From positions 1 through 64,000 of the forward strand of contig JAFWTA010000011.1 in assembly GCA_017519145.1 (NCBI GenBank): 64,000 bases of DNA, given 5' to 3'. The DNA comes from Ruminococcus sp. (GTDB lineage Bacteria; Bacillota; Clostridia; Oscillospirales; Ruminococcaceae). Positions 8,301 to 16,507 of this stretch are shown piece after piece; the stretch's first letter is position 1; every line of letters begins with the position of its first letter. A model generated the notes under the pieces. That model made no database searches. It saw only the letters and a program-made list of their open reading frames with translations, and was not told the origin of the DNA. A program made the translations under genes and the position numbers.

Positions 8301-9716
8301 TTGGATATCAACATCTTAAAAGGAAAAAAGCACATTCACTTCATCGGTATCGGCGGCTCGGGTATGTACCCCCTCGCACAGATACTCCACTCTCAGGGCT
8401 ATTACCTGACAGGCTCGGACAATAACGAGACAGAGACTCTCGACGCCGTAAGAAAAATGGGTATCCCCGTTTTCGTAGGGCAGCGCGCCGAGAACATCGA
8501 GGGCGCAGACCTTATCGTCCACACCGCTGCTATCATGGCTGACAACCCCGAGCTCATGGCGGCAAGAGCCAGCGGAGTTCCCGTACTTGAACGTGCTGAC
8601 CTTCTCGGTATCGTCACAAGCTGGTACGACAACGCTATCTGCGTTTCGGGAACTCACGGCAAGACCTCCACTACCTCTATGATCACTCAGATACTCTATA
8701 CCGCAGGAGTTGATCTCTCCGCATATATCGGCGGAAAGCTTCCCTGCATCGGCGGAAGCGGCATCGCAGGCAAAAGCGATATCATGGTATGCGAGTCCTG
8801 CGAATTCGAGGACCACTTTCTCAAGTTCTTCCCCGATATATCCGTTATACTCAACATCGACGCCGACCATCTGGACTACTTCGGCACTCTCGAGAACATC
8901 ATCAAGTCCTTCCGCAAGTTCAACGAGAACACCACAAAGTGCATAATCATCAACGGCTCAGACGAGAACTCCATGAAGTCTCTGGAGGGTATCAGCGGCA
9001 AGGAGATAATCACCTTCGGCAGGGACAGCTCCTGTGACTACTATCCCGAAAACGTAAAGCACGAGAACGGTCTCCTCACCACCTATGACGCCATGTATAA
9101 GGGCGAAAAGCTGGGAACAGTAACTCTCCATGTGGCAGGTATCCACAATGTGCTCAACTCACTGGCGGCAGTTGCCGCTGCACGATATGTGGGCGTTGAC
9201 TTCCAGTTCATACAGAAGGGGCTGGAGGAGTTCCGCGGAGCCAAGCGCCGCTTCGAGAAGCTGGGCTTTGAGAAGGGCATAACCGTTGTGGACGACTACG
9301 CTCACCACCCCACAGAGCTTGAGGCTACCCTCAATGCTGCTATGGAGATGAACTTTAACCATGTATGGGCAGTTTTCCAGCCATTCACCTTCTCCCGTAC
9401 AAAGCTCCTGCTGGACGACTTCGCAAGAGTATTGCAGATACCCGACCATGCTGTCCTCACCGATATCATGGGAAGCCGCGAGAAGAACACCTACGGTATC
9501 TTCACACGACACCTTGCGGAAAAGATACCGGACTGCATATGGTTCCCGCAGGACGAGTCAGCCGAATGGACTGACGAGAGAAAATACGCAAACTTTGAGC
9601 AGATATGCGACTATGTCTGCGAACACGCTCAGGAGGGAGACCTTGTCATAACTCTTGGCTGCGGAGACGCCTACAAGATCGCTAAAATGATACTGAAAAA
9701 GCTTTCGGAGGAATAA
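8301..9716 (+). CDS. murC: UDP-N-acetylmuramate--L-alanine ligase MurC
   Basis: 471 residues. MurC adds L-alanine to UDP-MurNAc, the first amino acid of the peptidoglycan stem, in the cytoplasm using ATP. The Rossmann start HFIGIGGSGM is at residues 13-22, the ATP-binding GTHGKTST at about 117-124, and VDDYAHHPTE is in the C-terminal domain. I prefer the TTG at 8301 (LDINILKGKKHIHF): AAAGGTGATC, a near-perfect anti-16S match, ends 3 nt before it, whereas the GTG at 8292 lies inside that ribosome site. lexA follows after 3 nt. Confidence 0.95.
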   Translation: MDINILKGKKHIHFIGIGGSGMYPLAQILHSQGYYLTGSDNNETETLDAVRKMGIPVFVGQRAENIEGADLIVHTAAIMADNPELMAARASGVPVLERADLLGIVTSWYDNAICVSGTHGKTSTTSMITQILYTAGVDLSAYIGGKLPCIGGSGIAGKSDIMVCESCEFEDHFLKFFPDISVILNIDADHLDYFGTLENIIKSFRKFNENTTKCIIINGSDENSMKSLEGISGKEIITFGRDSSCDYYPENVKHENGLLTTYDAMYKGEKLGTVTLHVAGIHNVLNSLAAVAAARYVGVDFQFIQKGLEEFRGAKRRFEKLGFEKGITVVDDYAHHPTELEATLNAAMEMNFNHVWAVFQPFTFSRTKLLLDDFARVLQIPDHAVLTDIMGSREKNTYGIFTRHLAEKIPDCIWFPQDESAEWTDERKYANFEQICDYVCEHAQEGDLVITLGCGDAYKIAKMILKKLSEE

Positions 9717-9719
9717 GCT

Positions 9720-10301
9720 ATGCTGAAGGATAAGGAAATCGCTGTTTTCAACTATATAAAGGCTCGACTCAGCGACGGAATGTCGCCGTCGGTAAGGGAG
9801 ATAATGGACGCTATGGGCTTCAAGTCCACGTCCACTGCCCATCGCTACATAGAGACCCTGGTCCGTGAGGGACTTATCGAAAAGACAGGAAATCTCAACC
9901 GCACCCTGCGCCTGCCCAACAGCGGCACCACTTCCGTGCCCGTTATGGGTACTGTTACCGCAGGTCAGCCTATCACTGCCGTTGAGGACATCACAGGCTA
10001 CATCGGCTTTGAAGCTCCCGGTGTTGACCCTCAGGAGCTGTTTGCACTGAAAATACGCGGCGAGAGCATGATAGACGCAGGTATCCTCGACGGTGATATT
10101 GTCATCGTCCAGCGCGTAAACTACGCTGAAAACGGCGATATTGTCGTTGCCTTCATCGACCGTGAGGAGGCTACCGTAAAGCGCTTCTTCAAGGAGAGAG
10201 GACACTACCGTCTCCAGCCCGAAAATCCCACCATGGAGCCTATCATCGTGGACGAAGTGGAGGTCCTCGGCAAGGTCATAGGCTTAAAACGGTACTATTG
10301 A
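9720..10301 (+). CDS. lexA: LexA SOS repressor
   Basis: 193 residues. The N-terminal winged helix (residues 1-65, GMSPSVREIMDAMGFKSTST) is followed by the autoproteolysis site Ala81-Gly82 in GTVTAGQP and the S24 peptidase domain with the catalytic pair Ser116 (RGESMIDAG) and Lys154 (ATVKRFF). RecA-stimulated self-cleavage therefore looks intact. Unusually it lies 3 nt after murC and has no promoter of its own in the gap, so transcription is probably tied to murC. I saw no GAAC-N4-GTTC SOS box directly upstream. The stop is followed by a cluster of hairpins. Confidence 0.95.
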   Translation: MLKDKEIAVFNYIKARLSDGMSPSVREIMDAMGFKSTSTAHRYIETLVREGLIEKTGNLNRTLRLPNSGTTSVPVMGTVTAGQPITAVEDITGYIGFEAPGVDPQELFALKIRGESMIDAGILDGDIVIVQRVNYAENGDIVVAFIDREEATVKRFFKERGHYRLQPENPTMEPIIVDEVEVLGKVIGLKRYY

Positions 10302-10307
10302 GCAGTT

Positions 10308-10345
10308 AGCTTGCAGGGGACGGCGCCAGCGACGTCCCGCAAGCT
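10308..10345. terminator. Long hairpin downstream of lexA
   Basis: AGCTTGC pairs with GCAAGCT and an inner GGGACG with CGTCCC. There is no U-tract, so it may be a repeat-derived stem or an mRNA 3'-end stabiliser instead of a classical terminator. Confidence 0.5.
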
Positions 10346-10380
10346 GATAAACATTGCTGAGATAAATCGGAATTTATATG

Positions 10381-10457
10381 TGTAGGGAACGCCGCCCTCG
10401 GCGTTCCGTTGGACATGTAATACATTTTGCGGAACGGCGAGGGCGCCGTTCCCTACA
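10381..10457. repeat. Imperfect inverted repeat with nested hairpins
   Basis: The left arm 10381-10410 (TGTAGGGAACGCCGCCCTCG...) is complementary to the right arm 10429-10457 (...CGCCGTTCCCTACA). Each arm is itself palindromic (GGAACGCCG..CGGCGTTCC). It belongs to the non-coding mosaic at 10302-10580, which has no ORF. Confidence 0.75.
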
Positions 10458-10485
10458 TTATGCTAATGGCTATGGGCTAACGGCT

Positions 10486-10520
10486 TAAATCATAATTTAG
10501 CTTTGCTAAATTATGATTTA
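10486..10520. repeat. Perfect 16-bp hairpin with TTT loop
   Basis: TAAATCATAATTTAGC, TTT, then its exact complement. A sister element with two changed base pairs is at 47558-47590. Confidence 0.85.
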
Positions 10521-10534
10521 TCTCAGTAATACAT

Positions 10535-10576
10535 AACTCTAAACTCTCAACTCTCAATTCTCAACTATCAACTTCT
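10535..10576. repeat. Heptamer tandem repeat tract, locus 1
   Basis: Six head-to-tail heptamers: AACTCTA, AACTCTC, AACTCTC, AATTCTC, AACTATC, AACTTCT. The same unit, with the same AACTATC-AACTT ending, recurs at 47678-47710. Confidence 0.85.
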
Positions 10577-10642
10577 GAAGCGGCGTTTACTACAAAAATA
10601 AATATTTTTCAAAAAACACTTCCCTTTTCATAAAAAATAGTG

Positions 10643-10648
10643 TATAAT
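10643..10648 (+). promoter_or_regulatory. Likely -10 element of zapA transcript
   Basis: TATAAT 41 nt before the zapA ATG; the hexamer 17 nt upstream (TTCCCT) is a poor -35, so confidence is modest. Confidence 0.4.
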
Positions 10649-10688
10649 GTAAGGTGGTTAAATTTACGCCACGGAAAGGACGATACAA

Positions 10689-11051
10689 ATGCTTAATGAA
10701 GTAAAAGTCATCATCTGCGGTAAGGAGTACAAGATAAAGACCGCCGAAGCTCCGAATTACGTTTTCGCCCTCGCAAGAGCGCTGGAGACTAAGATCAACG
10801 AGATCACCTCGGCAAACGGTTCTTCTCCCTATGCCGCTTCCATAATGGTGTCGCTGGCTCTCCTCGACGACCTCAACAAGGCTAATCAGCGCCTTGACAA
10901 TATCCGCGACCAGACAAAGGAGTACGTTGACGAGGCTGGCAGGACACGCATCGAGCGTGACGCTGCTCAGAAGGAGATCGAGGTTCTCAAGTCCAAGATC
11001 GTTCAGCTTGAGAATATGGTCAAGCTCAAGCAGCTCAGCGACAGCATTTAA
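10689..11051 (+). CDS. zapA: Cell division protein ZapA
   Basis: 120 residues. ZapA binds FtsZ and promotes bundling of Z-ring filaments. The N-terminal half (VKVIICGKEYKIKTAEAPNYV) matches the ZapA fold; residues 65-115 form a predicted coiled coil rich in Glu, Lys, Arg and Ala, ending QLENMVKLKQLSDS. AAAGGA precedes the ATG. The TAA overlaps the ATG of the U32 gene (TAATG), a coupling of zapA and a U32 gene that is common in clostridia. Confidence 0.88.
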   Translation: MLNEVKVIICGKEYKIKTAEAPNYVFALARALETKINEITSANGSSPYAASIMVSLALLDDLNKANQRLDNIRDQTKEYVDEAGRTRIERDAAQKEIEVLKSKIVQLENMVKLKQLSDSI

Positions 11052-13084
11052 TGAAACAAACCGAGATACTGGCTCCCGCCGGCAGCATGGAAACTCTCCG
11101 TGCAGCTCTCCGCTCGGGTGCTCAGGCTGTATACATAGGCGGAAAGCGTTTTTCCGCACGAAGCAGTGCCGCCAACTTCTCCCTTGAGGAGATAGCTGAG
11201 GCAGCAAGCCTTTGCCACAGGTACGGCGCAAAGCTTGATCTGGCTGTGAATACTGTCATCTCCGACGATGAGGCTGACGATTTCTGTCAGTACATCAAGT
11301 CCGCCGCTCAGTGCGGTGTTGATGCCTTTATTGTTCAGGACTGGGGCTGTGCGGAGCTTATCCGCCGCTGCGTTCCCGATGCTGTGCTCCACGGCTCAAC
11401 TCAGATGTCGGTACACACTGCCGCAGGCGCCTGTCTGCTCCGCGATATAGGCTACGCAAGAGTTGTCCCCGCAAGAGAGCTGGACAAGGACACTATTTCC
11501 CGTATCTGCCGCACAGGTATCGAGACCGAGATATTCGTTCACGGCGCCCTGTGTATGTCTGTGTCGGGACAGTGCTATATGTCGGCAATGATAGGCTCAC
11601 GCTCCGCTAACCGCGGCTGCTGCGGACAGGCTTGCAGACTGCCCTTTTCCGCTGTGGGAAATAAGGACAGGGCTTCCCTTTCCCTGAAGGACCTGTCTCT
11701 GCTGCCAAAAGCCCGTGAGCTTGCGGATATGGGCGTTGACTCCTTCAAGATAGAGGGACGCATGAAGCGCCCCGAATATGTGGCTTCCGCTGTAAGCGAG
11801 CTGAAGTCTTCTCTTGAAGGCGGTACCCCCGATATGGCTATGCTCAGGGGAGTTTTCTCCCGAGGCGGCTTCACCGACGGCTATTACACAGGCAAAAGGC
11901 AGGATATGTTCGGTGTCCGCGAAAAGGACGACGTTATCTCTGCCCATGAGCTGATACCCAAGATACATGAGCTGTACCGCTTTGAGCGAAAAGCCCATAC
12001 TGCGGACTTCCGCGCTGCCATAAAAGAGGGACAGCCTGTGGTCATAGAGGCTGTTTGCGGCGGTATCACCGCTTCCGCTCAGGGCGATGTCCCCGAAAAG
12101 GCTATGAACCGTCCCACCGATGAGGCTATGCTTGTCAAGCAGCTTTCCAAACTGGGTGACACGGTGTTCAGCTTCGGCAGGCTCACTGCCGACATAGATG
12201 AGGGGCTTATTGTTCCTGCCGGAAAACTCAATGAGCTCCGCAGACAGGTGACGGAGAAGCTGACAGAACTCGTCACACAAAAATATACCCCGGAATACAC
12301 GGTCACGAACTACTCCCCTGCCGCACCTGCTGCTCATGCAGTGCAGTCTGCGGACAGGCTGCCTGTAAGGACCTTCTGCCGCACTGCCGAACAGATAACT
12401 GCGGCGGCTGATATGTCGGAGTTTCTCATCATCCCCGAGGAGCTGCTCACAGATGATATTCTCGGCACCGTGGACGGTAATAAAATAATAGTATCACCTC
12501 CACGCTTCATCACCGACGAGGACAGGCTCACAAGCCGTCTTGAGGAGCTTATATCCAAGGGCATCGGCAGGCTTTACTGCCACACCCCCGACTCCGTCGC
12601 CATCGGCAAGAAGCTGGGTATGAAGCTCCACGGCAGCTTCACCCTCAATGTGTTCAACTCTTACAGTGCAGAATATCTGCACGGGCTGGGACTTGAGGAC
12701 TGCATTTTCTCCGTGGAGGCTACTCTCGGTCAGCTGAGCAGCGTCAGCACAGCTCTCCCGCTGGGAGCTGTCATATACGGACGTCTGCCGCTTATGCTAA
12801 CAAGGAACTGCCCCATCAAAAACGAGGTGGGCTGCGGAAAATGCACGAAAAAGCTCATCGACCGCACAGGCAGGGAGCTCCCCGTTGTCTGTACAAGGGA
12901 CTACGCCGAGATACTCAACTCAGACAGACTGTGTATGCTGGACAGGCTCGACGAAATACATAACATCTCCTTCGGCGTGATTTACCTCTCCGATGAGGAC
13001 GCCGACGGCACTAAAGCTGCCCTCTCAGGGCGCAAGCCGCAGGGAAATATCACCCGCGGACTTTATTACAGAGGTATCCAATAA
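11051..13084 (+). CDS. Peptidase U32 family protein with C-terminal DUF3656-like region
   Basis: 677 residues, the long form of the family. Named as peptidases, characterised U32 members (RlhA, TrhP/TrhO partners, UbiU/V) are iron-sulfur proteins that work in RNA or quinone hydroxylation, so the likely role is modification of rRNA or tRNA. Visible: the U32 start EILAPAGSMETLRAALRSGA, cysteines in SVSGQCYMSAM and RGCCGQACRLPF, the signature KIEGRMKRPEYVASAVS, then in the C-terminal half NCPIKNEVGCGKC. It overlaps zapA and dut by one base at each end. Confidence 0.87.
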   Translation: MKQTEILAPAGSMETLRAALRSGAQAVYIGGKRFSARSSAANFSLEEIAEAASLCHRYGAKLDLAVNTVISDDEADDFCQYIKSAAQCGVDAFIVQDWGCAELIRRCVPDAVLHGSTQMSVHTAAGACLLRDIGYARVVPARELDKDTISRICRTGIETEIFVHGALCMSVSGQCYMSAMIGSRSANRGCCGQACRLPFSAVGNKDRASLSLKDLSLLPKARELADMGVDSFKIEGRMKRPEYVASAVSELKSSLEGGTPDMAMLRGVFSRGGFTDGYYTGKRQDMFGVREKDDVISAHELIPKIHELYRFERKAHTADFRAAIKEGQPVVIEAVCGGITASAQGDVPEKAMNRPTDEAMLVKQLSKLGDTVFSFGRLTADIDEGLIVPAGKLNELRRQVTEKLTELVTQKYTPEYTVTNYSPAAPAAHAVQSADRLPVRTFCRTAEQITAAADMSEFLIIPEELLTDDILGTVDGNKIIVSPPRFITDEDRLTSRLEELISKGIGRLYCHTPDSVAIGKKLGMKLHGSFTLNVFNSYSAEYLHGLGLEDCIFSVEATLGQLSSVSTALPLGAVIYGRLPLMLTRNCPIKNEVGCGKCTKKLIDRTGRELPVVCTRDYAEILNSDRLCMLDRLDEIHNISFGVIYLSDEDADGTKAALSGRKPQGNITRGLYYRGIQ

Positions 13085-13521
13085 TGAAACTTACATTCAA
13101 AAAGCTGGACCCGAGGGCTGTTATCCCCACAAGGGCCACCGCAGGAAGTGCAGGCCTTGACCTTTGCGCATGTCTTGACGGACCCGTCACACTTGCTGTC
13201 GGAGAGATAAAAATGATCCCCATAGGCATAACTGCCCAGACAGATTCCGACGATATAGCGCTCCTCATCTATCCGCGGTCGGGACTCTCCTCAAAATTCG
13301 GAGTCTCCCTCGCCAACTGCGTGGGCGTTGTGGACAGCGACTACCGCGGAGCATGGTTCGTACCCCTCATAAACCACGGCAGAGAGCCCTTTACCGTTGA
13401 GCACGGTATGCGTATAGCCCAGCTGATACCCACCCGTATATTAATGCCCGATATCGAAGTCAGCGACGAACTCACCGAGACCGAAAGAGGCAGCGGCGGC
13501 TTCGGCTCATCGGGTATATGA
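13084..13521 (+). CDS. dut: dUTP diphosphatase
   Basis: 145 residues, trimeric-type dUTPase: hydrolyses dUTP to dUMP and pyrophosphate, keeping uracil out of DNA and feeding thymidylate synthesis. Motifs in order: motif 1 ATAGSAGLDLCA, motif 2 YPRSGLSSK, motif 3 GVVDSDYRGAW, motif 4 GMRIAQLIP, and the C-terminal P-loop-like motif 5 RGSGGFGSSG. All five are present. It is coupled to the U32 gene by a TAATG overlap. Confidence 0.95.
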   Translation: MKLTFKKLDPRAVIPTRATAGSAGLDLCACLDGPVTLAVGEIKMIPIGITAQTDSDDIALLIYPRSGLSSKFGVSLANCVGVVDSDYRGAWFVPLINHGREPFTVEHGMRIAQLIPTRILMPDIEVSDELTETERGSGGFGSSGI

Positions 13522-13555
13522 TAAATGCTTTATAACAAAAGATAGGAGATCGATC

Positions 13556-13816
13556 ATGAAAAAAACACTCTATTTTCTGCTTCTTCTGGTTTGTGCCTGC
13601 GTCCTCGGAGGCGTGATAGCCAATGCCGCTTCAGGCTCATTTGCATGGTTGGGCTGGTCAAGAGGTATCTCACTTTCGCCAAGTACATTCTCAACTGACA
13701 TAATCTCACTGACCTTCGGCTTCAGCCTCAGCATCAGCGTGGCTCAGGTCATCTTCATCGCCATCGCGATATACACCTACATCAAGACAGTAGGCAAGAT
13801 CTGCGCTGACAAGTGA
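13556..13816 (+). CDS. DUF4321-like small membrane protein
   Basis: 86 residues with two hydrophobic helices (about 4-25 and 62-78) flanking a short outside loop, plus the pattern ISLTFGFSLSISVAQVI typical of the small DUF4321 proteins found near mre genes in clostridia. Function is unknown. GGAGATCGATC precedes the ATG; it lies 34 nt after dut and 176 nt before mreB, which has its own promoter. Confidence 0.7.
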   Translation: MKKTLYFLLLLVCACVLGGVIANAASGSFAWLGWSRGISLSPSTFSTDIISLTFGFSLSISVAQVIFIAIAIYTYIKTVGKICADK

Positions 13817-13917
13817 TCATTATTGTATTTTTCGACAGTTTTTTATCACCTGCCTCCCCTTTAGTTTCCGTATTATACTAAATTTTCCGACACGGGTAAA
13901 ATCCCCGCGGAATAAAC

Positions 13918-13946
13918 TTGTACATATTTCCCATTGGTGATATAAT
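13918..13946 (+). promoter_or_regulatory. Promoter of mreBCD-PBP operon
   Basis: TTGTAC at 13918-13923, 17-nt spacer, TATAAT at 13941-13946, 46 nt before the mreB ATG. Confidence 0.75.
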
Positions 13947-13992
13947 ATAATGTGAGTAAATACGATAACAGCATAAATTAAGGAGCTTCAAA

Positions 13993-15009
13993 ATGTTTAC
14001 AAAAGATATCGGCATTGATCTGGGAACTGCTAACACCCTTGTATATATGAGGGGAAAAGGTATAATAATAAGAGAGCCTTCGGTAGTTGCCGTAAATACC
14101 AGAACTGATAAATGCCGCTATGTCGGCAAGGAGGCTAAGGACGTCATCGGCAGGACCCCCGGTTCTATCGTTGCCGTAAGACCTCTCAAGGACGGCGTTA
14201 TCGCTGACTTCGACATCGCGACGACTATGCTTCAGGAATTCATAAGGAAAGCCCTCAAGGGCACCCTTTTCACCAAAGCCAATGTTATCATCTGCATCCC
14301 CTCGGGCGTTACTGCCGTTGAGCGGCGAGCTGTTCGCGAATCCTGCAAGAAGGCAGGCGCTAACAACGTCCTCATCATCGAGGAGCCTATGGCTGCGGCT
14401 ATCGGTGCAGGTCTCCCCACCAACGAGCCCGCAGGCAGCATGATAGTGGATATCGGCGGCGGCACCAGTGAGGTGGCTGTTATATCCATGGGCGGCATCG
14501 TGGCTTCACGCTCTGTAAGATGTGCAGGCGACGAGTTCGATGCGGCTATCATCAACTATATCAAGAAAAAGTACAACCTCCTCATAGGCGAAAGAACTGC
14601 CGAGAACATCAAGCTTGACATCGGCTCAGCTTTCCCCAGCGAGAAGGAGGAGTCTCAGGAGATCAAGGGCAGAAACCTCCTCAACGGTCTCCCCGAGAAT
14701 ATCATCGTTACCTCTGCGGAGATCCGTGACGCTCTGGTAGAGCCCCTTTCAAGGGTCATCGACGCTATCAAGTCCACCCTTGAGGAAACTCCCCCCGAGC
14801 TTTCCGCAGACATCATCGACCACGGTATCACCCTCGCAGGCGGCGGTGCCCTCCTGAGAGGTCTGGACAAGCTCATCAACCGCGAAACGGGTATGCCCGT
14901 TTATATCGCGGAATATCCGCTGGACTGCGTCGCTGAAGGCACAGGCAAGATACTGGAGAACATCAGCGATTATCAGGACGCTCTCACCGAAAACGTCAAG
15001 TACTATTAA
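13993..15009 (+). CDS. mreB: Rod shape-determining protein MreB
   Basis: 338 residues, an actin-fold ATPase that forms membrane-associated filaments and guides elongation-mode wall synthesis. Phosphate 1 motif [14 protein letters not shown] near the start, phosphate 2 [15 protein letters not shown] near the middle, and the adenosine motif [15 protein letters not shown] near the C-terminus are all intact. AAGGAG precedes the ATG. It heads mreB-mreC-mreD-PBP, the usual elongasome order. Confidence 0.96.
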   Translation: MFTKDIGIDLGTANTLVYMRGKGIIIREPSVVAVNTRTDKCRYVGKEAKDVIGRTPGSIVAVRPLKDGVIADFDIATTMLQEFIRKALKGTLFTKANVIICIPSGVTAVERRAVRESCKKAGANNVLIIEEPMAAAIGAGLPTNEPAGSMIVDIGGGTSEVAVISMGGIVASRSVRCAGDEFDAAIINYIKKKYNLLIGERTAENIKLDIGSAFPSEKEESQEIKGRNLLNGLPENIIVTSAEIRDALVEPLSRVIDAIKSTLEETPPELSADIIDHGITLAGGGALLRGLDKLINRETGMPVYIAEYPLDCVAEGTGKILENISDYQDALTENVKYY

Positions 15010-15020
15010 GGAGGAGCGCC

Positions 15021-15887
15021 ATGCGTGATTTCTTGAAAAGCACCCGATTCAAGATCCTTCTCGGGTTTCTTGCGTTCCTTGTGGGCATTATGATCTATGC
15101 TGTCACCAAGGGCGGCTATTCCGTTTCGGGAGCTTCCTTTATCAACACCATAACCAAACCCTTCCGCTCTGCCTCAAACGGCATAAGCATGAAGATGGAG
15201 GGTACGGTGGATAAGCTCTCCAACGCGGATAAGTACTACGAGGAAAACCAGCAGCTGAAAAAGCAGATAGGCGAACTCAATGCCCAGCTCACCGAGTACG
15301 ACGCCATAAAGGCTGAGGTGGAGGAGCTCCGCAAGTTCGTTTCCATAAAGGAAGAGCATGAGGACTATATGCTCTCACAGCCCTGCGGCGTTCTCGGCTA
15401 TGTCACCAATGATCCCTTCAAGTCCTTCACCATCGACAAGGGCTCAGCGGACGGCATTCTGGTGAACTGCCCCGTTGTTACCGCTGAGGGACTTGTGGGC
15501 ATTACCGTTGAGGTGTCCGAACACGTTTCCACCGTAAGGACTATCCTCTCACCCGATCTTTCCGTAGCCGCGATGGCTTCATCATCAAGTGCCGATCAGG
15601 GCATAATCGAGGGCAATGTGCTCTCATCGGAAAGCGGTCAGACCAAGCTCATCCACGTTCCCAAGAAGAACAAGCTGAAGCGCGGCGATCTCATGATCAC
15701 CACCGGAACCAGCGGACTCTTCCCAAAGGATTACCCCATAGGTACCATCCTCGATATCGGCATCGACTCCAACGGACTTTCTGTATGTGCCGATATACAG
15801 CCTTGTGTGGACGTTACCCGTCTTACCTCTGTCATCGTTATAACCGATTTCAGCGGCAAGAAGGAGGAAGACAAGGATGAGGATTAG
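15021..15887 (+). CDS. mreC: Cell shape protein MreC
   Basis: 288 residues. One N-terminal membrane helix (about 10-28), then a coiled coil (about 65-105, YYEENQQLKKQIGELNAQL) and two beta-barrel subdomains with VTNDPFKSFTIDKGSADG and GDLMITTGTSGLFPKDYPIG, the known MreC plan. It joins MreB to the periplasm-side elongation enzymes. It overlaps mreD by 11 nt. Confidence 0.94.
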   Translation: MRDFLKSTRFKILLGFLAFLVGIMIYAVTKGGYSVSGASFINTITKPFRSASNGISMKMEGTVDKLSNADKYYEENQQLKKQIGELNAQLTEYDAIKAEVEELRKFVSIKEEHEDYMLSQPCGVLGYVTNDPFKSFTIDKGSADGILVNCPVVTAEGLVGITVEVSEHVSTVRTILSPDLSVAAMASSSSADQGIIEGNVLSSESGQTKLIHVPKKNKLKRGDLMITTGTSGLFPKDYPIGTILDIGIDSNGLSVCADIQPCVDVTRLTSVIVITDFSGKKEEDKDED

Positions 15888-16455
15888 AACTACCCGTGAG
15901 CAGCATATCCTCCGCTTCAAGACCACTCTGCGGTGGATAATATACTACCTGCTCATTTTCATAAGCTTCATCATAATGACCTCGGGCACTCTCTATAAGC
16001 CCATACTGCTTGTGCCCCTTGCCGTGGGTATTGCTGTCAACAACAATATCTATGCCTCTGCGGTCACAGGAGCCATCTGCGGATTTCTCATCGACATCTG
16101 CTGCGGTAAGCTCTTCGGCTACAATGCCGTCATACTCACGGTGTTCTGTATCGCCGCAAATCTGGTTTTTGAGCTGTATCTGAAGGACAGGTTCATCAAC
16201 TACTTCATCATTACTGCTGCCGCTGCTTTTTTACAGTGCTGGCTGGATTACAAGTTCTACTACCAGATATGGGACTACGAGCACGTCGGACGCATCTTCA
16301 GGAAGGTATCCATGAAGGTATGGCTGTATACGGTCATTTCGTCAGTATTCGTGTTCCTTGTGCTGAAGCTGGTAAACCGTCTCCTCATGCCCCGTGAGCA
16401 CCTGACCATCGAGGAGGCTATCAACACTAACATACAGACGGAAAACAGAAGATAA
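15877..16455 (+). CDS. mreD: Rod shape-determining protein MreD
   Basis: 192 residues with five or so hydrophobic helices between residues 20 and 165, including the family segment GAICGFLIDICCGKLFGYNA. MreD is the integral membrane member of the MreBCD complex. The start overlaps the mreC 3' end by 11 nt, typical of this operon. The C-terminal tail is hydrophilic. Confidence 0.9.
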   Translation: MRIRTTREQHILRFKTTLRWIIYYLLIFISFIIMTSGTLYKPILLVPLAVGIAVNNNIYASAVTGAICGFLIDICCGKLFGYNAVILTVFCIAANLVFELYLKDRFINYFIITAAAAFLQCWLDYKFYYQIWDYEHVGRIFRKVSMKVWLYTVISSVFVFLVLKLVNRLLMPREHLTIEEAINTNIQTENRR

Positions 16456-16462
16456 ATACACA

Positions 16463-16484
16463 GACCGCACTTTCCCGTGCGGTC
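16463..16484 (+). promoter_or_regulatory. Intercistronic hairpin between mreD and PBP gene
   Basis: GACCGCAC, loop TTTCCC, GTGCGGTC, with no U-tract, 23 nt before the PBP start. It could tune the level of the downstream cistron by RNA processing or stability. Confidence 0.5.
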
Positions 16485-16507
16485 ATAATCATAAAGGAGG
16501 CAGACCT

